Source: Planctomycetota bacterium (GTDB taxonomy: Bacteria; Planctomycetota; SZUA-567; H5-PLA8; CALKMO01). From it: a stretch of 6,461 nucleotides of DNA. Positions 1 through 4,770 of the stretch are shown in pieces (the first letter of the stretch is position 1; each line of letters opens with the position of its first letter). The stretch covers positions 1 to 6,461 of the forward strand of contig JAOACM010000259.1 of NCBI GenBank assembly GCA_026417845.1, in the 5' to 3' direction. The notes beneath the pieces were generated by a model that saw nothing but the letters and a program-made list of their open reading frames with translations, had not been told where the DNA came from and made no database searches. A program made the position numbers and the translations under genes.

Positions 1-2
1 GC

Positions 3-50
3 TTCGGCATCGTCCCCGATTGCTGCGGCGGATCCGAAGACGGCGCCTGA
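3..50 (+). CDS. 3' end of an upstream gene (15 codons plus stop)
   Basis: The frame starting at base 3 reads FGIVPDCCGGSEDGA and stops at TGA 48-50, 19 bp before the sdhB start. Twelve of its 15 sense codons end in C, the same GC3 bias as the real genes here, so it looks coding. In three-subunit operons (sdhCAB) the gene before sdhB is usually the flavoprotein sdhA. The visible residues are too few to confirm this and do not match a C-terminus I recognise. The gene is truncated by the window edge. Confidence 0.45.
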   Translation, partial: FGIVPDCCGGSEDGA

Positions 51-69
51 CCCCCCGGGAGAAACACCA

Positions 70-855
70 ATGGCGGATGGCGGGAAAGTCGAATTCGTAA
101 TACGCAGGCAGGATGGGCCCGGTGCCCCTGCCACATGGGATACGTTTCTGGTCGAGCGGAAGCCGCGGATGAACGTGATCTCCGCCCTCCAGGCCATACG
201 GAGCAACCCCGTAACCGCCGACGGCCGGAAGGTCCCTCCTCCGAGCTTCGATTGTGGATGCCTGGAGGAAGTCTGCGGCGCATGTACGATGGTAATCAAC
301 GGCATCGCCCGTCAGGCCTGCTCAGCTCTCGTTGATGCCCTCGAAGAACCCGTGCGACTGGAACCCCTGAGCAAGTTCCCAATGATCCGCGACCTGGTAG
401 TTGACCGCAGCGTTATGTTCGAGAACCTCAAACGCGTAAAGGCGTGGGTCCCGATAGACGGCACGCATGATCTCGGCCCCGGTCCGCGGATGCCGGAGAT
501 AAGAAGGCAGGAAGCATACCAGTACTCGAGGTGCATGACCTGCGGCTGCTGCATGGAGGCGTGTCCGCAGGTAAAGCCGGGATCGGCATTCATCGGACCG
601 GCGGCTCTGGGCCAGGTCAAACTGTTCAACATGCACCCGACCGGCGCGATGATCGCCCACGAACGCCTCGACGCGATAATGGGCGAAGGCGGCATAGCCG
701 GCTGCGGCAATGCACAGAACTGCGTCAGGGCCTGCCCGAAGCAGATACCTCTGACCGAGGCGATCGCCGACCTGAACTGGAATACAAACGTCCGCTGGCT
801 TCAGAAATTCCTCGGCTTCGGTCCGAGGCCGGGGCCCTCATCCTCCGGTGCATGA
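70..855 (+). CDS. sdhB: Succinate dehydrogenase / fumarate reductase iron-sulfur subunit
   Basis: This 261-residue electron-transfer subunit of respiratory complex II passes electrons between the flavoprotein SdhA and the quinone site of the membrane anchor; it sits on the cytoplasmic face of the membrane. All cluster ligands are visible. The [2Fe-2S] set is C64-x4-C69-x2-C72-x11-C84, in the context CGCLEEVCGAC. A ferredoxin-like CxxCxxCxxxCP lies at C155, C158, C161 and C165. The last set is C212, C218 and C222-P, which with the second set supplies the [4Fe-4S] and [3Fe-4S] centres. The FIGPAALGQVKLFNMHPTGA block (174-193) resembles the three-subunit Sdh/Frd type found in Bacillus and many anaerobes. 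The ATG at 70 has a GGGAGA ribosome site at 57-62. Direction of catalysis (succinate oxidation or fumarate reduction) cannot be told from this subunit. The anchor and flavoprotein genes presumably lie upstream, outside the window. Confidence 0.95.
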   Translation: MADGGKVEFVIRRQDGPGAPATWDTFLVERKPRMNVISALQAIRSNPVTADGRKVPPPSFDCGCLEEVCGACTMVINGIARQACSALVDALEEPVRLEPLSKFPMIRDLVVDRSVMFENLKRVKAWVPIDGTHDLGPGPRMPEIRRQEAYQYSRCMTCGCCMEACPQVKPGSAFIGPAALGQVKLFNMHPTGAMIAHERLDAIMGEGGIAGCGNAQNCVRACPKQIPLTEAIADLNWNTNVRWLQKFLGFGPRPGPSSSGA

Positions 856-912
856 ACGGCCGGCCTCAAGAGCCTGTCCAAAAGCTTCCCGTCGCGAATT
901 CAAAAGCGCAGA

Positions 913-940
913 GCCGCAAGCTTCCCGGCGGCAGGTTTTT
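913..940 (+). terminator. Possible rho-independent terminator of sdhB
   Basis: A GCCGC (913-917) / GCGGC (928-932) stem with a 10-nt loop is followed by AGG and five T (936-940), 58 bp after the sdhB stop. The stem is only 5 bp and the T tract is offset by 3 nt, so this is a weak candidate. The adjacent foldback element could serve the same purpose. Confidence 0.35.
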
Positions 941-947
941 CGGACGT

Positions 948-1071
948 AATTGTTTACCGCTCTCAAGGCAGCGGCTCCTCCTGATGGCGCAAGAACCGTG
1001 GAGACAACAGCGCGCCACGAACTAGAGCGCTCCATCCGCTGCGTCCCGACATCCGGGGGCGGTAAACAATT
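948..1071. repeat. Foldback element E1 (124 bp, terminal inverted repeats)
   Basis: The ends are perfect 13-bp inverted repeats: AATTGTTTACCGC at 948-960 and GCGGTAAACAATT at 1059-1071. Two further nested pairs occur inside: GCAGCGG (968-974) with CCGCTGC (1036-1042), and GGCGC (986-990) with GCGCC (1012-1016). The whole unit can therefore fold into one long interrupted hairpin. The ends match those of E2 (2249-2344) and E3 (3366-3491). It encodes no protein. It could be a MITE/REP-like repeat or a structured RNA element; its orientation is ambiguous because it is nearly palindromic. Confidence 0.75.
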
Positions 1072-1127
1072 GCTGTCGGACAGGTTCTCAGATCCCGTCA
1101 AAACATCCGGAACGGCCTGGCAGGTTG

Positions 1128-1157
1128 CTCCGGCCCCCCTTAGCGCCGGGGGAGTTT
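1128..1157. other. Strong GC hairpin between convergent genes
   Basis: A run of six C (1134-1139) faces five G (1148-1152) across a short loop. The CTCC at 1128-1131 can instead pair with GGAG at 1151-1154. Three T follow on the plus strand. It may help terminate transcription or simply be secondary structure. The T tract is too short to call a standard intrinsic terminator. Confidence 0.3.
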
Positions 1158-1259
1158 CCGGATAAGAGTCTGTCCGGAGGCTTCCCGCCGGGCAGGGGAT
1201 CCGCTGAGCGTATAGGCTGCGCGCCGGAGGCTTTCGGATGGGATCTTGAACGCCGGCCG

Positions 1260-1317
1260 CGTAACCTTGCCACGCCGCCGCAGGATATGCCCGCCGCCTG
1301 AACGCCGGGAAATACCG
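1260..1317 (-). repeat. Degenerate foldback-family element E4 (58 bp)
   Basis: Read on the minus strand, it starts 2 bases after the membrane-protein stop codon, with GGTATTTCCCGGCGTTCAGG. This aligns with the starts of E2 (TTGTTTGCCGCGTTCAGG) and E3. It ends in GGCAAGGTTACG, close to the E3 end GCAAAAGGTTACG. It is about half the length of the other copies and has no clear inner stem, so it is either a decayed or internally deleted copy. The assignment rests on end similarity and matching position and orientation only. Confidence 0.45.
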
Positions 1318-1319
1318 TT

Positions 1320-2183
1320 TCAGACGGAATATCGGAGGTCTTCGAGCCGCGGCTGAAGCGGCCGGGGAGGGTCGAGCCACAGGCGTTTCGCCGCCACGAT
1401 CGAGGCGAGCGCCAGGCAGACCGCCAGCATCGCCAGGATCGCGCGCCGGAGGTCCCTGCCGCGCATGCTGATCTTCGGCCATGCCGCGATCAGGACGCCG
1501 GCCCCCACGACCGGGATGGCCGGGACGAAGCATCTCGCGGCCGTCTGAAGCATTGACGCGCCCGCGAAACCCGTCCACGTCCCCGAGATCGCGGCCGCCA
1601 TGCCGAAGCCGTATCGGCGCGACATCTCCAGTAAGGCGCCCAGGAACACCAGATCGGGAACAGGCACCGACGTCCACGGTCCGGTCCCTCCGGAGAGGCC
1701 GGGTGGCCGCAGCGTCCATGGCCCGGCGATGACGGGACATTCATAGATGTCGAACCCGCAGATCAAAGCATCGCAGGCGGCGCCTGTCAGAAAGATGCCG
1801 ACGAGATCGGCGGGGGAACTCCCTGCCTGCGCTACGAGCCGGCCGAGGACCAGGGCTATGCCGGATGCCGCGCCGAGAAAAAACATCCGGCCGGCGAATC
1901 CGTCAGGAAGGACGACGGCTGCGGCGGCGGCCAGAACCATCGGGAAAATCAGATGGAACAGGCGGCGGCGGTCAAGCAGAGCAGGCGCGCCGGACAGGAA
2001 AAACAGAAGGGTAGCGGCCGTGTAAAAGATGACCCGTGGGGTCCATCCCGGCGGCGGGAACCGGGCGCCGTCGCCAGGCAGCGGCGCCAGAAAATCAATG
2101 GCGGCGCATACGGCGACGAAAACCGCGATCCCTGCCGCGGAGCGGAGCATAACGCCTGACCCGGACGGATCGCCGGTATCCAT
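1320..2183 (-). CDS. Polytopic membrane protein of unknown function (about nine segments)
   Basis: I do not recognise a family with confidence. The 287-residue product has hydrophobic segments near residues 14-33, 50-70, 76-94, 99-118, 125-143, 175-190, 193-212, 219-236 and 247-266, and ends in a short polar tail. D138, D145 and D177 fall in or beside membrane segments, and a PAIP motif sits at 221-224. This arrangement faintly recalls presenilin-like (A22) aspartyl proteases, but the GxGD motif is absent (the sequence is VPVPD), so that is a weak idea only. The ATG at 2183 was chosen because the frame upstream of it runs through repeat E2 and a Pro/Gly-rich translation. A weak GGAAAA lies upstream. 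M12 (2150) is an alternative start. The gene is preceded by E2 and followed by E4, so it may be transcribed after rbsK or alone. Confidence 0.7.
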   Translation of the reverse strand: MDTGDPSGSGVMLRSAAGIAVFVAVCAAIDFLAPLPGDGARFPPPGWTPRVIFYTAATLLFFLSGAPALLDRRRLFHLIFPMVLAAAAAVVLPDGFAGRMFFLGAASGIALVLGRLVAQAGSSPADLVGIFLTGAACDALICGFDIYECPVIAGPWTLRPPGLSGGTGPWTSVPVPDLVFLGALLEMSRRYGFGMAAAISGTWTGFAGASMLQTAARCFVPAIPVVGAGVLIAAWPKISMRGRDLRRAILAMLAVCLALASIVAAKRLWLDPPRPLQPRLEDLRYSV

Positions 2184-2248
2184 TCGGTTTTCCGCGGCCG
2201 CTTCCGCCACCGCCGCCAGCCTCCCTGCGACAGTCCATCCCCGGCCGT

Positions 2249-2344
2249 AACTGTTCGCCGGGGTCAGTTGTGGGCCCGGCGCCCAGGGCCCGTCCGGGCG
2301 CACCACCGCTAGAAGCAGCCCCTGCCTGAACGCGGCAAACAATT
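2249..2344 (-). repeat. Foldback element E2 (96 bp) directly 3' of rbsK
   Basis: On the plus strand, AACTGTTCGCCGGGGTCAG (2249-2267) and CTGAACGCGGCAAACAATT (2326-2344) form terminal inverted repeats, with 15 of 19 positions complementary. An inner GC stem, GCGCCC (2279-2284) with GGGCGC (2296-2301), closes the centre. On the minus strand the element starts 6 nt after the rbsK stop. Its first 35 or so bases, including TTCAGGCAGGGGCTGCT, match E3 closely. It ends about 65 bp before the membrane-protein start. Confidence 0.75.
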
Positions 2345-2350
2345 GCGGAA

Positions 2351-3283
2351 TCAGGCAACGGGCCGGCGGCGGAGCATCGCGAGTATCTCGCGGCGGCGGG
2401 GCATCGAAGTCTGGGCGCCGGGCCTGGTTACCGATATCGCCGCCGCGGCTGTCGCGAACCGCACTGCGTACTCCAGATCGCGTCCATCGGCCAGCGCGGC
2501 GGCCAGAGCTCCGCAGAAGCAGTCTCCAGCCCCGACAGTATCCACCGCTTTGACGCGCGGAGGCTCGGCGCGGAACGCACGTCCGTCCGGAGTTATCGCC
2601 AGCGCGCCGCGTGCGCCCATCGTTACGATGATCGTTTTCCCACGCAGCCGGCGGGGCATGCGATCCTGTCCTCCCTCGATCGCTTCCGAGACCGGCATCC
2701 CCGCCAGCGCCTCGAACTCCGTCTCGTTCGGTACCAGGATATCAGCGGCGCCGATGAGATCGGCAGGCAGTCCTTTTCCCGGACAGGGGGCCGGGTTCAG
2801 GATAACCTTCGCTCCCGACTTCCCTCCCATACGCGCCGCCTCGACGAGCGAGTCGAACGGCACCTCGCACTGCATCAGCACCGCCGCGACCCCGCGGAAG
2901 GCCGGCGCGGCCCGTCTCACGTCCGCCGGCCGCAGTCTGGCGTTGGCCCCCGGCGCCACGGCGATCAGATTTTCCGCCTTCTCTCCCAGCATGATCAACG
3001 CCACGCCGGATGGAACGCCCCTGAGGGTTTTGACGAACCGGAGGCATATGCCGTCGCGCCGCAGATCGGCCAGCCTGTCGCGGCCGAAATCGTCGTCGCC
3101 GACGGCGCCCACGAAGAACACCTCCGCGCCAGCCCTCGCAGCGGCCACGGCCTGATTGGCCCCCTTGCCGCCGGGAAAACGCATCAGATCGCCGCCGAGG
3201 ACGGTCTGTCCGGGGCGGGGGAGCCTTTCGGCCCGCACGACAAGATCCGTGTTCGAGCTGCCTGTAACAAGAACACGTCCCAC
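2351..3283 (-). CDS. rbsK: Ribokinase (PfkB family)
   Basis: This cytoplasmic enzyme phosphorylates D-ribose to ribose 5-phosphate with ATP. The 310-residue length matches typical RbsK. Visible landmarks: substrate-binding N11-T-D13 near the N-terminus; PfkB signature 1, PGGKGANQAVAAARAG (37-52); NPAP (163-166); NETE (186-189); TMGARG (221-226); and signature 2, DTVGAGDCFCGA (248-259), with D254 as the expected catalytic base. The C-terminal SVTRPGAQTSMP (284-295) is the usual RbsK monovalent-cation loop region. I chose the GTG start because AAAGGGGAGG lies 8 nt before it and the protein then begins directly at the first strand (GRVLVTGSSNTDL). Starting at an upstream ATG (3397) would add 38 uncharacteristic residues and run into repeat E3. 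Flanked by E3 upstream and E2 downstream. No ribose transporter or rbs regulator is adjacent, and a related sugar or nucleoside kinase activity is possible. Confidence 0.9.
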   Translation of the reverse strand: MGRVLVTGSSNTDLVVRAERLPRPGQTVLGGDLMRFPGGKGANQAVAAARAGAEVFFVGAVGDDDFGRDRLADLRRDGICLRFVKTLRGVPSGVALIMLGEKAENLIAVAPGANARLRPADVRRAAPAFRGVAAVLMQCEVPFDSLVEAARMGGKSGAKVILNPAPCPGKGLPADLIGAADILVPNETEFEALAGMPVSEAIEGGQDRMPRRLRGKTIIVTMGARGALAITPDGRAFRAEPPRVKAVDTVGAGDCFCGALAAALADGRDLEYAVRFATAAAAISVTRPGAQTSMPRRREILAMLRRRPVA

Positions 3284-3291
3284 CTTACCTG

Positions 3292-3301
3292 CCTCCCCTT
3301 T
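3292..3301 (-). promoter_or_regulatory. Strong ribosome binding site fixing a GTG start of rbsK
   Basis: On the minus strand, AAAGGGGAGG is followed by an 8-nt spacer and GTG (3283-3281). It is among the best Shine-Dalgarno matches in the window. It favours the GTG over the in-frame ATG codons at 3397 and 3316. Confidence 0.75.
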
Positions 3302-3365
3302 CCGAATCCACCAGCTCATTTCGCGAAGCGCCTCCGCGGCCGCCTCAACCGCCAGCCTCGCTAAC

Positions 3366-3491
3366 GTAACCTTTTGCTGTCCAATGTTATGGGGCACATG
3401 GGGCGCGGAGGCATGTGGTACGCTGTCGTTGCCCTGATCGAGCGCCCCACTGTAAGCAGCAGCCCCTGCCTGAAACCCGGCAAACAGTTAC
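3366..3491 (-). repeat. Foldback element E3 (126 bp) overlapping the phosphatase stop
   Basis: The ends are GTAACCTTTTGC (3366-3377) and GCAAACAGTTAC (3480-3491), with 10 of 12 positions complementary. A perfect 8-bp inner stem, TGGGGCGC (3399-3406) with GCGCCCCA (3442-3449), lies in the centre. On the minus strand the TAA of the phosphatase gene (3490-3488) is the TAA inside the element's first GTAACTGTTTGC. The element ends about 80 bp before the rbsK start. Its 5' third matches E2 closely. Confidence 0.75.
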
Positions 3492-4177
3492 CTGGATCCC
3501 GCTTCCCCGGCTCCGCCGCCGGCCCTCTCTCCGGACTCCCTCCCGGTCTTCCCGCCGGCCGCCAGCGCGCGCGCAAATTCCCGCACCGCCTCGACGAACC
3601 TGCGCCCGTCGGCCGGATCGAAGCCGTAATCCTGCATCTCGGCCAACGCCCTTTCCAATGTCCATCCGTGCCGCGATATCCGGTACGCGGCGACCATCAC
3701 GCCGGTCCGTTCCTTGCCCGCCGAACAGTGAACCAGGACGGGCCTGCGGGACGGATCCGCCATCACTTCCAGGAAGCTCGCGATGTGTTGCTGCGCGCAT
3801 TCGTTCGTGTACGGGATGTTGACGAACTCGATGCCCAGCGCCTTCGCGGCCGCCGCCTCTTCGGGAAAGTTCCCGCCATCCTCGGGTCCGGGCTTGCGAA
3901 GGTTCACCACCGTCCGTATGCCGTAGCGGGATGCTACGCGCTCCAGCTGCGCGACGGACGGCTGCGCCGAGCGATACAGCACGCCCTCCTCAACGATTCC
4001 GAAGCGAAACTTCCATACGGCGCTGGAGTACCATTTAATAGCGCCACCCGTCGCGACGGCCAGGACGGCGCCGGCAACAATCCACTTCAGATGCGACCGT
4101 TTCATTCCTCCCTTGGAGATCGGATTGGATTTCGCACCGTCGTCTATGCCGCCGTTTCCCGCAGCTTCCAGTTTCAT
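3488..4177 (-). CDS. Membrane-anchored tyrosine / dual-specificity phosphatase-like protein
   Basis: The product is predicted to hydrolyse phosphotyrosine or a related phosphoester through a cysteinyl-phosphate intermediate. The P-loop signature HCSAGKERTG lies at 150-159, with nucleophile C151 and phosphate-binding R157 (CX5R). Preceding features typical of this bacterial DSP-like group are VLYRSAQP (66-73) and IRTVVNLR (87-94). A single hydrophobic segment at 31-47, preceded by K and R residues (MKRSHLK), anchors the N-terminus. The C-terminal 25 residues are a Gly/Arg/Glu-rich low-complexity tail. The WPD-type general acid is not obvious; D100 or E127 are possibilities. The ATG at 4177 has AGAGGA 11 nt upstream; M25 (4105), directly after AAGGGAGGA, would give a 205-residue protein starting at the anchor and is a real alternative. 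The frame stays open to 4390 but over AT-richer, non-coding-looking DNA. The substrate is unknown. Confidence 0.8.
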   Translation of the reverse strand: MKLEAAGNGGIDDGAKSNPISKGGMKRSHLKWIVAGAVLAVATGGAIKWYSSAVWKFRFGIVEEGVLYRSAQPSVAQLERVASRYGIRTVVNLRKPGPEDGGNFPEEAAAAKALGIEFVNIPYTNECAQQHIASFLEVMADPSRRPVLVHCSAGKERTGVMVAAYRISRHGWTLERALAEMQDYGFDPADGRRFVEAVREFARALAAGGKTGRESGERAGGGAGEAGSR

Positions 4178-4501
4178 GACTGACCATTTCCTCTCGCGAC
4201 GGACCTGTTCTGAGGCGTCTCTTACATCGCTCTCCCGCTCCGAAGACTCAAATACCACATCGCGCCTCGCAAGTACAATGCTGAAGTATCTCCGGAATAT
4301 AGCGGTCTGCAACATCGCGGAGGAGTTCCCGACCAAGCTCTCTTTAAATCTGGACTGACGTCTTGCGGCAGTCTGGTCAAGTCGCAACATGTGCTATTGA
4401 AGATGCTTACGAACTATTATGGGGAAAACAGGCCGCCCCAGCTCTATCCGACGCGTCGGTTAAGCTACAACTGCCATTTCTGCAATATGTTACGACTCTC
4501 T

Positions 4502-4524
4502 ATGCCAGTGCAAGGCATTGGCAT
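4502..4524. other. 10-bp hairpin with 3-nt loop
   Basis: ATGCCAGTGC (4502-4511) and GCATTGGCAT (4515-4524) pair along their full length around AAG, with one G-T wobble if transcribed from the plus strand. A loosely T-rich stretch (ATTTCTCTT, 4528-4536) follows. It could be a small-RNA stem, a weak terminator, or a protein-binding palindrome. Confidence 0.45.
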
Positions 4525-4550
4525 AGCATTTCTCTTAAAGGGGGCAGAGA

Positions 4551-4593
4551 CTAATCTGTTGTAACAGCTTCATAATCAAAGGGTTACGATTAG
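4551..4593. other. Inverted repeat CTAATC..GTAAC / GTTACGATTAG
   Basis: CTAATC (4551-4556) plus GTAAC (4561-4565) pair with GTTACGATTAG (4583-4593), giving 11 complementary pairs with a 4-nt bulge and a 17-nt loop. It sits about 180 bp upstream of the regulator start in AT-rich DNA. It could be an operator or RNA structure. The inner GTAAC/GTTAC pair also occurs at the ends of E3, though the rest does not match. Confidence 0.4.
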
Positions 4594-4627
4594 AATATTG
4601 TATTGGCTCCTGTTTAATGGTTCATTT

Positions 4628-4670
4628 TTGGCATAATTTTGGAATAGGAAAGGTCTAATCGGTGTATACT
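4628..4670 (+). promoter_or_regulatory. Candidate sigma-70-like promoter region for the gntR gene
   Basis: The -10-like TATACT (4665-4670) and CATAAT (4632-4637) and the -35-like TTGGCA (4628-4633) and TTGGAA (4639-4644) lie 100-143 bp before the start codon. The best pair (TTGGAA with TATACT) has a 20-bp spacer, longer than ideal. The sequence supports a promoter-like AT-rich zone rather than one definite promoter. Confidence 0.3.
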
Positions 4671-4710
4671 TTAATGGGGAACGAAATGGATATCTCGGAA
4701 TGCGACATAA

Positions 4711-4738
4711 AAGGCCCGGGAATGCTGCCCGGGGCCTT
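4711..4738. other. Hairpin in the gntR leader; terminator-like on the minus strand
   Basis: AAGGCCCGGG (4711-4720) pairs with CCCGGGGCCTT (4728-4738) apart from one bulged G, around a 7-nt loop. On the minus strand the stem is followed by TTTTATG, the form of an intrinsic terminator. On the plus strand it is followed by CGGG and would not terminate. It lies 32 bp before the regulator start, so it may block antisense transcription running toward the phosphatase, or act in the leader mRNA. Confidence 0.5.
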
Positions 4739-4770
4739 CGGGCGATTTCGAGCGGGAGCAGATCCTAGAC

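Larger units (their letters stand above)
856..1319. other. Convergent intergenic region, 464 bp, repeat-rich, no gene seen
   Basis: This stretch lies between the stops of sdhB (plus) and the membrane-protein gene (minus). I see no reading frame with plausible protein character or a ribosome site. It holds a terminator-like hairpin (913-940), a 124-bp foldback element (948-1071), a strong C/G hairpin (1128-1157) and a short degenerate element (1260-1317). It also holds diverged direct repeats of the form GAGYCTGTCC-N4-GCTTCCCGYCG at 870-894 and 1166-1190, with a partial copy (AAGCTTCCCG) at 918-927. The inverted form of the first half, GAACCTGTCC, lies near 1076-1087. The TGAACGCCGG word occurs at 1247-1256 and again at 1299-1308. 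Confidence 0.7.
4178..4770. other. Divergent intergenic region, 593 bp, AT-rich toward gntR, no gene seen
   Basis: This separates the minus-strand phosphatase from the plus-strand regulator and should hold both promoters. From about 4380 to 4710 the base composition is clearly richer in A and T than any gene in the window. A 63-codon frame opening with TTG at 4363 has no ribosome site, no family resemblance and unlike codon use, so I do not call it. The region contains hairpins at 4502-4524, 4551-4593 and 4711-4738 and several sigma-70-like hexamers. It may be a regulatory region, carry a small RNA, or be a remnant of acquired DNA. Confidence 0.6.

Noticed and set aside
838..1740. 300-codon minus-strand frame across the convergent region
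   Set aside because: Arg/Gly/Pro-rich translation typical of a shadow frame in GC-rich DNA; it overlaps the repeats and the better-supported membrane protein in another frame.
2184..2342. N-terminal extension of the membrane protein to an ATG at 2342
   Set aside because: The added 53 residues are translated mostly from repeat E2 and lack a ribosome site at a suitable distance.
2343..3155. 270-codon plus-strand frame opposite rbsK
   Set aside because: Ser/Arg/Pro-rich antisense shadow of a gene with clear ribokinase signatures.
4363..4554. 63-codon plus-strand frame in the AT-rich island
   Set aside because: TTG start, no ribosome site, no recognisable motif, and composition unlike the real genes.
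4628..4644. Sigma-54 promoter (TTGGCA ... TTGGA)
   Set aside because: GG to GG spacing is one base short and the -12 GC is absent.
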